A stretch of DNA of 34,487 nt from Ignatzschineria sp. F8392 (GCF_002252045.1 NZ_NEFF01000010.1:1-34487), one strand, 5' to 3'. Shown: positions 1-11,070, numbered from the stretch's first letter. Program-made: numbers and translations. The notes: generated by a model not told the origin, from the letters alone.

Positions 1-774
1 TTACCTTTAACAACAAGGCCATCTTCATCGATCTCAGCTGTCGGTGCATCAGGTGCAACTGTATCTTTCTCACCGGTTACAGGCGTCTTCTCTGAGGTGT
101 TACCTGCTTCATCGGTTGCCGTAACATTGACAGTTTCACCATCCGTTACAGGGCGATCTAGCGTGATTTCATACTCGCCACTCTCAGGATCTGCTACGAC
201 AGAACCTAAGCTGTTTCCTTCTTGATCTTTGATTTCAACAGTAGAACCTGGCTCGGCCTTACCTTTAACAACAAGTCCATCTTCATCGATCTCAGCTGTC
301 GGTGCATCAGGTGCAACTGTATCTTTCTCACCGGTTACAGGCGTCTTCTCTGAGGTGTTACCTGCTTCATCGGTTGCCGTAACATTGACAGTTTCACCAT
401 CCGTTACAGGGCGATCTAGCGTGATTTCATACTCGCCACTCTCAGGATCTGCTACGACAGAACCTAAGCTGTTTCCTTCTTGATCTTTGATTTCAACAGT
501 AGATCCTGGCTCAGCCTTACCTTTAACAACAAGGCCATCTTCATCGATCTCTGCTGTTGGTGCATTGGGCGCAGTAGTATCTGGGGCATTAACTGACGTT
601 GAGTCAGACTCATTTCCTGCCTCATCTTTTAAGCTCACTTCAAGCTCTTCACCGTTGGTGAATGGCTTATCAAGCTCTACCTCAAAGTTGCCCTCTTCGT
701 TAACGGTACCTTCACCCACAACAGTGCCTTCGCTATCTTTAACGATAACCTCAGCACCCGGTTCACCTTCACCG
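1..774 (-). repeat. 258-bp tandem repeats encoding Ig-like domains
   Basis: Three 86-residue units in tandem, with phase points at 1, 259 and 517. The copies at 1-258 and 259-516 differ at only a few bases; the copy at 517-774 is clearly diverged. Each encodes an Ig-like module ending in a GxKxEPGS / [11 protein letters not shown] pattern typical of BapA-like adhesins. Near-identity at the DNA level suggests recent duplication or gene conversion, and more copies probably follow beyond the left edge. Confidence 0.9.
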
Positions 775-3700
775 GTCACGGTAGTTGTAGTGTTGCCTTC
801 CTCATCTTCATGATTGTCAACAACCACATTATTAGGCGCATCGGGGGCTTCTGTATCGGCATCACTGTCGGAGTTTGAGTCACTATCAGAGTCGGAGTCG
901 CTATCGGAATCAGAGTCACTATCTGAGTCGGAGTCACTGTCGGAATCAGAATCACTGTCCGAATCGGAGTCGCTATCGGAATCAGAGTCGCTATCGGAGT
1001 CTGAATCGCTGTCGCTATCAGAGTCGCTGTCCGAATCTGAATCACTATCTGAGTCTGAATCACTATCGGAATCGGAGTCGCTGTCCGAATCAGAATCACT
1101 GTCGGAATCAGAGTCACTGTCGGAGTCAGAGTCACTATCGGAATCAGAGTCACTGTCGGAATCGGAATCGCTATCCGAGTCAGAATCACTGTCGGAGTCT
1201 GAGTCACTGTCTGAATCAGAGTCACTGTCAGAGTCGGAATCGGAGTCACTGTCGGAGTCAGAGTCGCTATCCGAATCAGAGTCACTGTCGGAATCGGAAT
1301 CGCTATCCGAGTCAGAATCACTGTCGGAGTCTGAGTCACTATCAGAGTCGGAGTCGCTGTCGGAGTCTGAATCTGAATCACTATCGGAGTCAGAATCACT
1401 ATCGGAATCAGAGTCACTATCGGAGTCAGAGTCGCTATCGGAGTCTGAATCACTATCGGAGTCTGAATCACTATCGGAGTCAGAGTCACTGTCAGAATCT
1501 GAATCACTGTCGGAATCGGAGTCGCTGTCTGAATCAGAATCACTATCGGAATCTGAGTCACTGTCCGAGTCTGAGTCGCTGTCCGAATCAGAGTCGCTAT
1601 CGGAATCTGAATCACTGTCGGAATCTGAATCGCTGTCCGAATCTGAATCACTATCGGAGTCTGAATCGCTATCCGAGTCTGAGTCTGAGTCACTATCGGA
1701 ATCAGAGTCGCTATCTGAGTCTGAGTCACTATCGGAATCTGAATCGCTGTCCGAATCAGAGTCACTGTCGGAATCTGAATCACTATCCGAGTCAGAGTCA
1801 CTATCTGAATCGGAGTCGCTGTCCGAATCAGAATCACTGTCCGAATCAGAGTCACTGTCGGAGTCTGAGTCACTATCTGAATCGGAGTCGCTGTCGGAGT
1901 CTGAGTCACTGTCGGAGTCTGAGTCACTATCGGAATCTGAATCACTGTCGGAGTCTGAGTCACTGTCAGAATCGGAGTCACTATCGGAATCAGAGTCACT
2001 ATCGGAATCGGAGTCACTATCGGAATCGGAGTCGCTGTCGGAATCTGAATCATTATCGGAATCGGAGTCGCTGTCCGAATCTGAATCACTATCGGAGTCT
2101 GAGTCACTGTCGGAATCAGAGTCACTATCAGAATCACTATCTGAGTCGGAGTCACTATCGGAATCGGAGTCGCTGTCGGAATCGGAGTCACTATCGGAAT
2201 CAGAATCACTATCGGAATCGGAGTCGCTATCCGAATCAGAATCACTATCGGAATCGGAGTCGCTATCCGAATCAGAATCACTGTCGGAATCGGAGTCGCT
2301 ATCGGAGTCTGAGTCACTGTCTGAATCGGAGTCACTGTCCGAATCGGAGTCAGAATCGCTGTCGGAGTCTGAGTCACTATCGGAATCAGAATCACTGTCC
2401 GAATCAGAGTCACTATCGGAATCAGAGTCACTATCTGAATCAGAATCACTGTCGGAGTCTGAGTCACTATCGGAGTCTGAGTCACTGTCCGAATCAGAAT
2501 CACTGTCAGAATCACTGTCGGAGTCAGAGTCGCTGTCCGAATCGGAGTCGCTGTCCGAATCAGAATCACTATCTGAATCAGAATCGCTGTCGGAGTCTGA
2601 GTCACTGTCAGAATCAGAGTCACTGTCCGAATCGGAGTCGCTGTCGGAATCAGAATCACTGTCCGAATCTGAATCGCTGTCGGAGTCTGAGTCACTGTCG
2701 GAATCGGAGTCGCTGTCGGAATCAGAGTCACTGTCCGAATCGGAGTCGCTGTCGGAGTCTGAGTCACTGTCCGAATCAGAATCACTATCGGAATCGGAGT
2801 CACTATCTGAATCAGAATCACTATCGGAATCTGAGTCACTGTCGGAATCGGAGTCGCTGTCGGAATCAGAGTCACTATCTGAATCAGAGTCGCTGTCGGA
2901 ATCAGAGTCACTGTCAGAGTCTGAATCGCTATCGGAATCTGAATCACTGTCGGAATCGGAGTCACTGTCGGAATCGGAGTCGCTATCCGAGTCAGAGTCA
3001 CTGTCGGAATCGGAGTCACTATCGGAATCGGAGTCACTATCGGAATCTGAATCGCTGTCGGAATCAGAATCGCTGTCGGAATCGGAGTCGCTGTCAGAGT
3101 CTGAATCGCTGTCGGAATCGGAGTCGCTGTCAGAGTCAGAATCACTGTCGGAGTCGGAATCACTATCCGAATCAGAGTCACTATCCGAGTCAGAGTCACT
3201 GTCGGAGTCACTATCGGAATCAGAGTCGCTATCTGAATCGCTATCCGAATCAGAGTCACTGTCGGAATCGGAATCGCTATCCGAGTCAGAATCACTGTCG
3301 GAATCGGAGTCACTGTCGGAGTCAGAGTCACTGTCAGAATCACTATCTGAGTCAGAGTCGCTATCTGAGTCTGAATCACTATCGGAATCGGAGTCACTGT
3401 CGGAGTCAGAGTCACTATCTGAATCGCTGTCCGAATCAGAGTCACTGTCGGAGTCAGAGTCACTATCTGAATCGGAGTCGCTGTCGGAGTCTGAGTCACT
3501 GTCGGAGTCAGAGTCACTATCTGAATCTGAATCGCTGTCCGAATCAGAATCACTGTCGGAATCGGAGTCACTATCGGAATCAGAATCACTATCTGAGTCT
3601 GAATCACTATCGGAATCGGAGTCGCTGTCCGAATCAGAATCACTGTCGGAGTCTGAATCACTATCGGAATCGGAGTCGCTGTCCGAATCAGAATCACTGT

Positions 3701-4763
3701 CGGAATCGGAATCGGAGTCACTATCGGAATCAGAATCACTGTCGGAGTCTGAGTCACTATCGGAATCGGAGTCACTATCAGAGTCCGAATCGGAGTCGCT
3801 GTCCGAGTCAGAATCACTGTCGGAATCAGAGTCACTGTCGGAGTCTGAGTCACTGTCCGAATCAGAATCACTGTCGGAATCGGAGTCACTGTCGGAATCA
3901 GAGTCACTATCGGAATCGGAGTCACTATCGGAATCAGAATCACTGTCGGAGTCTGAGTCACTATCGGAATCGGAGTCGCTATCCGAATCAGAATCACTGT
4001 CGGAATCGGAGTCACTGTCGGAGTCTGAGTCACTATCGGAATCGGAGTCGCTGTCCGAATCAGAATCACTGTCGGAATCGGAATCACTGTCGGAATCGGA
4101 GTCACTATCGGAATCAGAATCACTGTCGGAGTCTGAGTCACTATCGGAATCGGAGTCGCTATCCGAATCAGAATCACTGTCGGAGTCTGAGTCACTGTCG
4201 GAATCTGAATCGCTGTCGGAGTCTGAGTCACTATCCGAATCTGAATCACTATCCGAGTCTGAGTCACTGTCGGAGTCATCCACCTCTAAATCTTCTTCCT
4301 TAGGAGGTTGTATAGGAGTTGATACTCCCTCGCCACTAGAAGAACTTTCTCCTCCTACTGCTGCAACAAGACCTGCTAAACCACCGGCTAAAACACCTAA
4401 CACCCAATAGGGAGGAACACAATTTGCCGAAATACCAGCATCTGCAATTTCACTTGCTAAGAGAGAATCAACATCTATGTCAATAAATTCTTTGTCCCCA
4501 TTAAGCCAGGAAAGCTTACAGTCATCATCTAAAATAAGCTCACTATGCTCGCCTTCTTCATTTTCATTATAAAACCCATATAAGACAATTTTCTTACCAG
4601 ATTTAAATATAATAACAAGATCCTGATCAATACGTTCTGTACGCTGAATATCATCTGGACTCTCTTTAATCTTGATTAACTGTGGAGAGTTAATTGTATA
4701 ATTACTTAATGGAACTTCGACTGGATTTGAATTACCTGTGCGCGCAACAACTATCATCGACAT
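1..4763 (-). CDS. Giant BapA-type adhesin with Ser-Asp repeat stalk (3' end outside window)
   Basis: Predicted type I-secreted surface adhesin; 1,587 residues are visible and the reading frame runs off the left edge. The ATG at 4763 follows a purine-rich AGAGAGAAG ribosome site. Residues 1-135 resemble the BapA prefix domain and include the hydrophobic segment [20 protein letters not shown]. Residues about 163-1300 are almost pure Ser-Asp dipeptides. From about residue 1305 come Ig-like repeats ([16 protein letters not shown] is recognisable), the last two nearly identical. I checked the frame at both ends and inside the repeat and it is continuous. The prefix is paralogous to that of the complete gene at 5088-9926. 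No exporter gene is in the window. Role as a biofilm or attachment protein follows from the family. The C-terminal secretion signal cannot be checked here. Confidence 0.88.
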   Translation of the reverse strand, partial: MSMIVVARTGNSNPVEVPLSNYTINSPQLIKIKESPDDIQRTERIDQDLVIIFKSGKKIVLYGFYNENEEGEHSELILDDDCKLSWLNGDKEFIDIDVDSLLASEIADAGISANCVPPYWVLGVLAGGLAGLVAAVGGESSSSGEGVSTPIQPPKEEDLEVDDSDSDSDSDSDSDSDSDSDSDSDSDSDSDSDSDSDSDSDSDSDSDSDSDSDSDSDSDSDSDSDSDSDSDSDSDSDSDSDSDSDSDSDSDSDSDSDSDSDSDSDSDSDSDSDSDSDSDSDSDSDSDSDSDSDSDSDSDSDSDSDSDSDSDSDSDSDSDSDSDSDSDSDSDSDSDSDSDSDSDSDSDSDSDSDSDSDSDSDSDSDSDSDSDSDSDSDSDSDSDSDSDSDSDSDSDSDSDSDSDSDSDSDSDSDSDSDSDSDSDSDSDSDSDSDSDSDSDSDSDSDSDSDSDSDSDSDSDSDSDSDSDSDSDSDSDSDSDSDSDSDSDSDSDSDSDSDSDSDSDSDSDSDSDSDSDSDSDSDSDSDSDSDSDSDSDSDSDSDSDSDSDSDSDSDSDSDSDSDSDSDSDSDSDSDSDSDSDSDSDSDSDSDSDSDSDSDSDSDSDSDSDSDSDSDSDSDSDSDSDSDSDSDSDSDSDSDSDSDSDSDSDSDSDSDSDSDSDSDSDSDSDSDSDSDSDSDSDSDSDSDSDSDSDSDSDSDSDSDSDSDSDSDSDSDSDSDSDSDSDSDSDSDSDSDSDSDSDSDSDSDSDSDSDSDSDSDSDSDSDSDSDSDSDSDSDSDSDSDSDSDSDSDSDSDSDSDSDSDSDSDSDSDSDSDSDSDSDSDSDSDSDSDSDSDSDSDSDSDSDSDSDSDSDSDSDSDSDSDSDSDSDSDSDSDSDSDSDSDSDSDSDSDSDSDSDSDSDSDSDNDSDSDSDSDSDSDSDSDSDSDSDSDSDSDSDSDSDSDSDSDSDSDSDSDSDSDSDSDSDSDSDSDSDSDSDSDSDSDSDSDSDSDSDSDSDSDSDSDSDSDSDSDSDSDSDSDSDSDSDSDSDSDSDSDSDSDSDSDSDSDSDSDSDSDSDSDSDSDSDSDSDSDSDSDSDSDSDSDSDSDSDSDSDSDSDSDSDSDSDSDSDSDSDSDSDSDSDSDSDSDSDSDSDSDSDSDSDSDSDSDSDSDSDSDSDSDSDSDSDSDSDSDSDSDSDSDSDSDSDSDSDSDSDSDSDSDSDSDSDSDSDSDSDSDSDSDSDSDSDSDSDSDSDSDSDSDSDSDSDSDSDSDSDSDSDSDSDSDSDSDSDSDSDSDSDSDSDSDSDSDSDSDSDSDSDSNSDSDADTEAPDAPNNVVVDNHEDEEGNTTTTVTGEGEPGAEVIVKDSEGTVVGEGTVNEEGNFEVELDKPFTNGEELEVSLKDEAGNESDSTSVNAPDTTAPNAPTAEIDEDGLVVKGKAEPGSTVEIKDQEGNSLGSVVADPESGEYEITLDRPVTDGETVNVTATDEAGNTSEKTPVTGEKDTVAPDAPTAEIDEDGLVVKGKAEPGSTVEIKDQEGNSLGSVVADPESGEYEITLDRPVTDGETVNVTATDEAGNTSEKTPVTGEKDTVAPDAPTAEIDEDGLVVKG
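861..4277 (-). repeat. 18-bp repeat coding (Asp-Ser)n, about 3.4 kb
   Basis: The coding strand repeats the pattern GAY TCN GAY TCN GAY AGY, giving six residues per 18-bp unit, roughly 180-190 units. The AGY serine recurs once per unit, so the period is 18 bp and not 6. Third positions vary freely between units while the amino acids almost never change. A few units are 12 bp or carry an extra 6 bp, always in multiples that keep frame. Similar SD stalks are known from staphylococcal Sdr/Clf proteins. Confidence 0.95.
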
Positions 4764-4803
4764 ATGATCTTCTCTCTATGTTCTCTTTTAACTTTTAAAA
4801 TAG

Positions 4804-4818
4804 TTTTTTTTTGGGGGG
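4804..4818. repeat. Homopolymer tract T9G6 in adhesin leader
   Basis: Nine T followed directly by six G on the plus strand, which is C6A9 in the sense of the adhesin transcript. It lies 41-55 bases upstream of the start codon at 4763 and downstream of the proposed promoter at 4891-4920, so inside the 5' untranslated leader. Adjacent homopolymers of this kind can slip during replication. Confidence 0.75.
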
Positions 4819-4890
4819 AGTAAAACAGCGAATTTTACAATGAAAGACTTAACTTTAAATTTAAAACTCAATCAAATATATAATTTATAT

Positions 4891-4920
4891 ATTTTATCAA
4901 TTTAAATAAAAAACTGTCAA
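4891..4920 (-). promoter_or_regulatory. Candidate sigma70 promoter of the Ser-Asp adhesin
   Basis: On the minus strand a TTGACA -35 (4915-4920) is separated by 18 bases from TAAAAT (-10, 4891-4896). This gives a leader of about 120 bases before the ATG at 4763. A second GTCAATAT lies just upstream (about 4930), making a direct repeat that might be a regulator site. A similar TTGAC/18-base layout precedes the paralogue at 9926. Confidence 0.45.
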
Positions 4921-5015
4921 TATAGCGTCAATATTGAGCAGGCCATCTTTATACTTTCACCACTAAAAATTTAAAGCTAGACTCTCAAAATCAAAACTTT
5001 TCTGTTATCAAGAAA

Positions 5016-5051
5016 AAAAGCCAGAAATGAAATAGATCATTTCTGGCTTTG
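5016..5051 (-). terminator. Rho-independent terminator of the Ala-Asp adhesin gene
   Basis: A perfect stem, AAGCCAGAAATGA (5018-5030) with its complement at 5037-5049, has a 6-base loop and a run of T on the minus strand. It lies about 40 bases past the stop codon at 5088. Confidence 0.85.
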
Positions 5052-5087
5052 TTATTACTACTTATTAGCTGCTAGAGATAATGGGTA

Positions 5088-8000
5088 TTAAAAAATACTC
5101 TTGTCAAGATCTGAAAGTAGATCATCCAAAGGATCGACAACTGGCTGAACATCTACCACTAACTCATTAATATCTGACTCTTCTACCAGAGAAGTGATAC
5201 GCTGAGTTACCCCATCCTCTTCAGGAAGTGTGATAGATTCACTTTCCATTCCGATAACATCATTCAATGTTAATGAATCTTCCAGTGCTTCTCCCTCATT
5301 ATCAACAGACTCAAATTGATCTAATTGATCAACTTCATCTAATGATAACTCATCTTCCACTAATGAGAATCCTGTCACCTCTGATGCTGGTACTATTGGT
5401 AAACCGCCATTAATATTGAAGGTGAGATCTTTAGTAACCTCGTTACCTTCTGCATCTGCAACCGTAATCTCAAACTGATCAGTTTGATAGAGATTGTCGA
5501 TATTCGCACCAGGCGTATAGGTATAACTACCATCCGCATGAATCTTCAAGGTTCCATGATTACCCTCAACAGTTAAGGGGTTATCATCCACTATCTTCTC
5601 TTCACCTACCTGAGTCACCTTGAGGTCAAGAGCCTTCCAATCACTACCATCGATATTCAAGACAAAAGCTTTCTCAATGAAGTTTCCTGCTGTTGATCTT
5701 GGCTCTTCTCCGTATACAAATTGCGTTAAATCAACTTCTGTATTTGCAAGAAGATCATTAAGTATCCCTGTAACAGCATTTAAAAGATTATCAAGCCCTC
5801 CCTCCTTAACAATAGCTTGTACAACTTTATCAAGTTCATTAAGCGGTAAGGCATCGATTACCTTAACGATCTGTTCTTGAAGTTTCTTAATAGGATCTCC
5901 ACCTAGAACCCCACCAAGAACCCCACCAAGAATCCCACCAAGAATTCCTGTCAGACCTGCCACAAGATCTCCAACAACAGGAACATCTTTTAAGGTATCT
6001 TTCAACACATCAGAGACATCTTTTAGAAGATTTTCATCTCCTGACAGTACTTCCTTTAACACTCCCTTGAGAACATCTTCACCTAAAGTCTCAGCAAGTA
6101 GCCCATCATCGACAAGATCACTTGCTACAGGCCCTTTATAGCCTATTCTAAATTGAGTATCCTCACCAAGTCCTTCTAAGATAGTAGGATCAACCTCCTT
6201 TAGAAGCATCGGAAGACTGATAGAGTAATTAGCGACCTTCTCACTAATTGCTGAAACATTCAGAACAAGGTCTTTTAGTTTTTCAATACTTAAAGTCTTC
6301 CAACTCGCCCCTTCTTTATACTCAATCACTATCGAGCCATTAGAGGAAAGCGCCAAAAGTTGTCCAGTATCTGCAACACCCTCAGTAGTAACCGTGAACT
6401 CAAAGAAGTCCGCTCTAATATCTCCATCTGTGACAAGGCCTGTTAAATAATCTTCACTTTCAAACCAAAACTCTTTCTGATCATTATCGCCATTAGGCTC
6501 TTTGAGTGAAGGATATTGATGCTCGTTATAGGTTTTAATGTCAGCTTGATCATCATCAACATCACTCAATACCCAATTGTCAAAGACTTCTGGGTTTTCA
6601 CTTTCAGGCGCTTTTGTAAGTGAAGAATCAATCTCAAAAGCAAGTGTTACTTCTTGCCCATTATTAAGCGTTAACTTAAAGACTTCACCAAGATTACTTT
6701 GACCATTTACTTTTTCAGGATCAGGTTTATATGTGTAATCACCATTTTCTGAAATCCTTAATGTACCAAACTCCCCATCTATTGATATTAAGGGTTCATT
6801 ACTTTCTTCTAATGAAAGTGATGATTCCGCAGATTTAACAACTGTAATCGTAACGCTCTGATCTTCCTTACCTTGCTCCTCAAAAAAATTACCTGCGCCG
6901 TCTCGAATGTTACTATTCTCTGAATCCGGTGAATAGATCCATTTAGCATCTTGTTCACTATAGACCTTACTTCCTTCAGAAGAGATCGTCGTTTGACCGA
7001 TAACAGAGACATCAAGGTCATCCTTACCGGGTTCTACTGTTGCACGGTAAATACCTTTTGGTAAATTTTCAGGTAATGGAATCTCAAGCTTACCCCCCTT
7101 AATAGAAAGACCCAAAAGGTTTAATACACCGTCATCCCCTTCAACAACTTGAGAAGGCTTCCAGCCTTCAGCAGTTAAAACTTCTAGAGTAACCTTTAGA
7201 TCTGTAGCTGGATTAAGGCCTACTGCATTAGCAAAAGTAGCAGTTAACTTTAACTCATTAAAGTTACTCTCCACATTCATATTGATGGATGGATAAGCAG
7301 TAGCACCTGCACCTACCCCCAATAAATTACCCGTTAACTTACCTACATCTACAGCTGCTAACTCAAAACGAGAATCCGTCTCTACCTTAAACTCAAGCTC
7401 TTTATCCTTATCTGCAACAATCTCTTCGTACTGAACAAAAGGATTGCTATCAAGAATACTTTGGAGAGGCTCCCAAACAACCGAAGCGGGATCTGAATCA
7501 CGGTAATCATCTTCCTGACCTGATCCTGGCTTCAAGATAACCTCGACCTCCTCACCTTTTGTAAGCGGACGATTGAGCTGTACTGTAAAGTTACCTTCTT
7601 CGTTGACTTCACCTTTACCGATCTCTTTACCATCTTTATCGGTAATGATCACTTTCGCTTCAGGCTCACCTTTACCCGTTACAGTATATTCATCATCTTT
7701 AATGGTGATCTCGAGGTCTTGAGGAGAATCTAAGGGATTCTTCTCCTTAGGCTCTTGGTCTTCGCCCTCTGAATCGCTATCTGAGTCTGAGTCACTGTCG
7801 GAGTCTGAATCACTATCTGCATCAGCATCCGCGTCGGCATCGGCATCGGCATCGGCATCGGCATCAGCATCCGCATCAGCGTCTGCATCGGCGTCAGCAT
7901 CAGCATCGGCATCAGCATCAGCATCAGCATCCGCATCAGCATCGGCATCCGCATCGGCATCCGCATCGGCATCTGCGTCGGCATCTGCATCGGCATCGGC

Positions 8001-9926
8001 GTCAGCATCCGCATCGGCGTCAGCATCCGCATCTGCGTCGGCATCGGCATCGGCGTCGGCATCAGCATCGGCGTCAGCATCTGCATCCGCATCAGCATCA
8101 GCATCTGCGTCAGCATCCGCATCAGCATCGGCATCCGCATCTGCATCAGCATCCGCGTCAGCATCTGCATCGGCATCAGCATCCGCATCCGCGTCAGCAT
8201 CGGCATCCGCATCGGCGTCAGCATCAGCATCCGCGTCAGCATCGGCATCGGCATCCGCATCTGCGTCCGCATCAGCATCGGCATCTGCGTCGGCATCTGC
8301 ATCGGCATCGGCATCTGCATCGGCGTCAGCATCGGCATCAGCGTCAGCATCCGCATCGGCATCAGCATCGGCATCCGCATCGGCATCTGCGTCCGCATCG
8401 GCATCAGCGTCGGCGTCAGCATCCGCATCACTATCTGAATCTGCATCAGCATCAGCATCCGCGTCAGCATCGGCATCCGCATCAGCATCGGCATCTGCGT
8501 CGGCATCCGCATCAGCATCAGCATCGGCATCAGCGTCAGCATCCGCATCTGCGTCGGCATCAGCATCAGCGTCAGCATCTGCGTCGGCGTCCGCATCCGC
8601 ATCGGCATCAGCGTCCGCATCCGCATCGGCATCTGCATCAGCGTCAGCATCTGCATCTGCATCAGCATCTGCGTCGGCATCAGCATCAGCATCCGCATCC
8701 GCGTCAGCATCGGCATCGGCATCCGCATCAGCATCGGCATCTGCGTCGGCATCAGCGTCAGCATCCGCATCTGCGTCGGCATCAGCATCAGCGTCAGCAT
8801 CTGCGTCGGCGTCCGCATCCGCATCAGCATCGGCATCCGCATCAGCATCGGCATCCGCATCGGCATCTGCATCGGCGTCAGCATCCGCATCGGCATCTGC
8901 GTCGGCATCAGCATCAGCATCGGCGTCCGCATCCGCATCGGCATCAGCGTCAGCATCCGCATCGGCATCAGCGTCAGCATCTGCATCAGCATCTGCATCA
9001 GCATCGGCATCTGCGTCGGCATCGGCATCAGCGTCCGCATCAGCATCGGCGTCCGCATCCGCATCGGCATCAGCGTCAGCATCCGCATCGGCATCAGCGT
9101 CAGCATCTGCATCAGCATCTGCGTCGGCATCAGCATCGGCGTCAGCATCCGCATCGGCATCTGCGTCGGCATCAGCATCGGCATCAGCATCGGCGTCAGC
9201 ATCCGCATCGGCATCAGCATCTGCATCTGCATCAGCATCTGCATCAGCATCAGCATCAGCATCTGCGTCAGCATCAGCATCCGCGTCAGCATCGGCATCG
9301 GCATCCGCATCAGCATCGGCATCTGCGTCGGCATCAGCGTCAGCATCCGCATCTGCGTCGGCATCAGCATCGGCATCTGCGTCGGCATCTGCATCAGCGT
9401 CAGCGTCAGCATCACTGTCCGAGTCAGAATCACTGTCGGAATCGGAGTCGCTATCGGTGTCATCTCCTACACCAGCTCCTATATTGCTTCCCCCACTATC
9501 TGAGGATGAACCGCCTATAGCTGCAACTAAGCCTGCAAGCCCCCCTCCTAAAACACCTAAAACCCAATAAGGTGGTACACAATTTGCTGAAATCCCAGCA
9601 TCTGCTATCTCACCTGCTAAGAGAGAGTCAACATCTATATCAACAAATTCTCTTTCACCATTAAGCCAGTAGAGCTCGCAGTCATCTTCTAAGATTAACT
9701 CACTATGCTCTCCCTCTTCGTTTTCATTATAGAACCCATAGAGGATAATTGTTTTACCAGACTTGAAGGTCAAAACTAAGTTTTGCCCTACTCGCTCTGC
9801 ACTCTCAATATCCTCTAAACTCCCTTTTATTTTGATTAACTGTGGCGTTACAATTGAGTAATCTGCCAAAGGTACTTCTACCGGCTTTGCATCACTCTCT
9901 GCACGCGTTACAACCATCATTGACAT
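5088..9926 (-). CDS. BapA-type adhesin with Ala-Asp repeat stalk
   Basis: Predicted type I-secreted biofilm adhesin, 1,612 residues, complete. Residues 1-135 are a BapA prefix-like domain nearly matching that of the adhesin at 1-4763, with the same [13 protein letters not shown] hydrophobic segment. Residues about 157-720 are a stalk: short Ser-Asp stretches at both edges, Ala-Asp between, and one small internal SDSD island near residue 496. An Ig-like domain follows (about 735-808), then BapA-like C-terminal modules, a Gly/Leu/Val-rich segment with [11 protein letters not shown] near residues 1324-1343, a VCBS-like domain (about 1445-1508, motif [15 protein letters not shown]), and an acidic C-terminal tail expected to carry the uncleaved secretion signal. 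The ATG at 9926 has an AGAGAGAG site upstream. Function in adhesion is from family knowledge; ligand and exporter are unknown. Confidence 0.9.
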   Translation of the reverse strand: MSMMVVTRAESDAKPVEVPLADYSIVTPQLIKIKGSLEDIESAERVGQNLVLTFKSGKTIILYGFYNENEEGEHSELILEDDCELYWLNGEREFVDIDVDSLLAGEIADAGISANCVPPYWVLGVLGGGLAGLVAAIGGSSSDSGGSNIGAGVGDDTDSDSDSDSDSDSDSDADADADADADADADADADADADADADADADADADADADADADADADADADADADADADADADADADADADADADADADADADADADADADADADADADADADADADADADADADADADADADADADADADADADADADADADADADADADADADADADADADADADADADADADADADADADADADADADADADADADADADADADADADADADADADADADADADADADADADADADADADADADADADADADADADADADADADADADADADADADADADADADADADADADADADADADADADADADADADADADADADADSDSDADADADADADADADADADADADADADADADADADADADADADADADADADADADADADADADADADADADADADADADADADADADADADADADADADADADADADADADADADADADADADADADADADADADADADADADADADADADADADADADADADADADADADADADADADADADADADADADADADADADADADADSDSDSDSDSDSDSDSEGEDQEPKEKNPLDSPQDLEITIKDDEYTVTGKGEPEAKVIITDKDGKEIGKGEVNEEGNFTVQLNRPLTKGEEVEVILKPGSGQEDDYRDSDPASVVWEPLQSILDSNPFVQYEEIVADKDKELEFKVETDSRFELAAVDVGKLTGNLLGVGAGATAYPSINMNVESNFNELKLTATFANAVGLNPATDLKVTLEVLTAEGWKPSQVVEGDDGVLNLLGLSIKGGKLEIPLPENLPKGIYRATVEPGKDDLDVSVIGQTTISSEGSKVYSEQDAKWIYSPDSENSNIRDGAGNFFEEQGKEDQSVTITVVKSAESSLSLEESNEPLISIDGEFGTLRISENGDYTYKPDPEKVNGQSNLGEVFKLTLNNGQEVTLAFEIDSSLTKAPESENPEVFDNWVLSDVDDDQADIKTYNEHQYPSLKEPNGDNDQKEFWFESEDYLTGLVTDGDIRADFFEFTVTTEGVADTGQLLALSSNGSIVIEYKEGASWKTLSIEKLKDLVLNVSAISEKVANYSISLPMLLKEVDPTILEGLGEDTQFRIGYKGPVASDLVDDGLLAETLGEDVLKGVLKEVLSGDENLLKDVSDVLKDTLKDVPVVGDLVAGLTGILGGILGGVLGGVLGGDPIKKLQEQIVKVIDALPLNELDKVVQAIVKEGGLDNLLNAVTGILNDLLANTEVDLTQFVYGEEPRSTAGNFIEKAFVLNIDGSDWKALDLKVTQVGEEKIVDDNPLTVEGNHGTLKIHADGSYTYTPGANIDNLYQTDQFEITVADAEGNEVTKDLTFNINGGLPIVPASEVTGFSLVEDELSLDEVDQLDQFESVDNEGEALEDSLTLNDVIGMESESITLPEEDGVTQRITSLVEESDINELVVDVQPVVDPLDDLLSDLDKSIF
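7771..9455 (-). repeat. Ala-Asp (and edge Ser-Asp) codon repeat, about 1.7 kb
   Basis: The coding strand is built of GAY GCN codon pairs, about 270 dipeptides, with codon third positions varied. TCN/AGY serine codons occur only at the two edges and once inside (8428-8441). Since TCN and GCN differ by one base, an Ala-Asp stalk could derive from a Ser-Asp one by first-position T-to-G changes, though the AGY positions would need two changes. Confidence 0.93.
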
Positions 9927-10070
9927 AAGTTATCTCTCTCTATTTTACAGAAATGCTAGGTACAACTCGCGCCTACACACTATCTGCCTGTAGACACGAC
10001 AAACCCAACTACAACTAATTATTCGATTGCAGTTGAGTATTTTTATTAAAAATAGGTAAACAATTTAAAT

Positions 10071-10100
10071 TAATTATCGCCAAATATCAATAAAAGTCAA
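10071..10100 (-). promoter_or_regulatory. Candidate promoter of the Ala-Asp adhesin
   Basis: Minus-strand TTGACT (10095-10100), an 18-base spacer and TAATTA (10071-10076), giving a leader of about 138 bases before the ATG at 9926. It shares the GTCAATATT neighbourhood with the promoter proposed for the other adhesin, hinting at common control. The rest of 9927-10172 is AT-rich with nothing else I can name. Confidence 0.35.
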
Positions 10101-10185
10101 TATTTACTCATTATGTATAGTGGTTTTAATATATAAAATGATATAAAAGATAGTGTACTCTTTTAATGATAACGTAAACTTACCG

Positions 10186-10655
10186 TCAAGCGCACAGTTC
10201 ATAACTAGAGACTTTTTCGGTTAATTGTTTTTTAAATTCACTGGGAGGTAAATTTCCCAGTGACTCATGAGGTCTTTCTTCGTTATAACTTAACATCAAA
10301 GCCTAACTGAGTTCTCGCACCTGAGTTAAGGAGGAGAATAGATGGGGGTTTAATACTTCAGTTCGATAGCTACGATTAAAACGCTCGATATAAGCATTTT
10401 GATTTGGCTTTCCTGACTCACAACATAATAGATTTTAATATGATTATTTTCACACCATTTTGTAAAAGCTGGAGATGTCATTCCACTGCCATTATCAACA
10501 CGAATCATTCTAGGAACACCTCTTTCTTCTTTAAGTTGCTCTAAAACTCTCACAACTCTAGTGGCCGGTAGTGAGGTATCAATGACAAGCCTTAGCTATC
10601 GAAAGTAATCCTTGATATACCAAGTGTTGAGTCGCTTCTCTGTGTCGTTCCGGCG
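10186..10655 (-). pseudogene. IS3-family transposase orfB, internally deleted
   Basis: Remnant of the integrase-like OrfB. Just after orfA there is a short N-terminal piece (REATQHLVYQGLLSIAKACH), then an abrupt jump to the late catalytic core (IRVDNGSGMTS, expected DNGPEFTS), then PNQNAYIERFNRSYR with the catalytic Glu, and the usual C-terminus (SYNEERPHESLGNLPPSEF). The first catalytic Asp and well over 100 residues are absent, and the remaining frame is broken by stops near 10550-10580, 10420 and 10300. It is not expected to make a working enzyme. Confidence 0.82.
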
Positions 10656-10919
10656 TTACAGCTTTCCCAATAAATCCTTAATTGCTGCATTTTCTAAAGC
10701 TAACTCAGCATACATTTTTTTGAGCTTGGCATTTTCAGCTTCAATTTCCCGTAATCGCTTCAAATCTGAGGCTTCTAAGCCTCCATATTTACTTTTCCAT
10801 TGATAGTACGTAGCACTACTAATGCCGTGCTCTCGGCAGATATCGGTCACTTTAACGCCTTTTTCTGCCAGTTTTAAAATGTTTACAATTTGTGTTTCTG
10901 TGAATTTTGATCGTTTCAT
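10656..10919 (-). CDS. IS3-family transposase OrfA (helix-turn-helix protein)
   Basis: 87 residues, close to the usual OrfA length. It has the DNA-binding start KRSKFTETQIVNILKLAEKG, a helix-turn-helix around residues 18-42 (VTDICREHGISSATYYQWKSKYGG), and a C-terminal leucine-zipper-like helix. I choose the ATG at 10919 because GGAGG lies 5-6 bases upstream; an in-frame ATG at 10931 has no such site. The gene is intact, but its partner orfB is destroyed, so at most it might bind the inverted repeats. Confidence 0.85.
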   Translation of the reverse strand: MKRSKFTETQIVNILKLAEKGVKVTDICREHGISSATYYQWKSKYGGLEASDLKRLREIEAENAKLKKMYAELALENAAIKDLLGKL

Positions 10920-11070
10920 GATTTCCTCCATCTAAATTATGATGACAGAAATCTATAGTTTTGGCTTGTGTCTTTTTAGGGTAAGTTTACGCTCATTGAT
11001 TAAAACGAAACAAAATTTTCTTGGATCTCCCTTTAGATTGCTAAAGAGTAGAAATAAACCAAATCATACT

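Larger units (their letters stand above)
10173..10991 (-). mobile_element. Decayed IS3-family insertion sequence
   Basis: Perfect 12-bp terminal inverted repeats (CGTAAACTTACC at 10173-10184 and its complement at 10980-10991) enclose an IS3-type orfA and the remains of orfB. At about 819 bp it is much shorter than the usual 1.2-1.5 kb, because the middle of orfB is missing. Both flanks carry AATGA-like sequence beside the inverted repeats, but I see no clean target duplication. It cannot move by itself. Confidence 0.8.

Noticed and set aside
776-4410. Long open frames in other phases, including a 1,198-codon plus-strand frame reading Leu-Ser-Glu repeats and others rich in Arg/Asn or Thr/Ile
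   Set aside because: An 18-bp repeat without stop triplets stays open in several frames. The Asp-Ser frame joins a recognisable prefix and Ig domains; the others have no such ends or a credible start.
7730-9463. 577-codon minus-strand frame rich in Met, Pro and Leu
   Set aside because: Out-of-phase reading of the Ala-Asp repeat; no sensible start or domain.
11031-11046. Terminator after the ligase operon
   Set aside because: CTTTAG/CTAAAG can form a short hairpin but no T-run follows on the minus strand.
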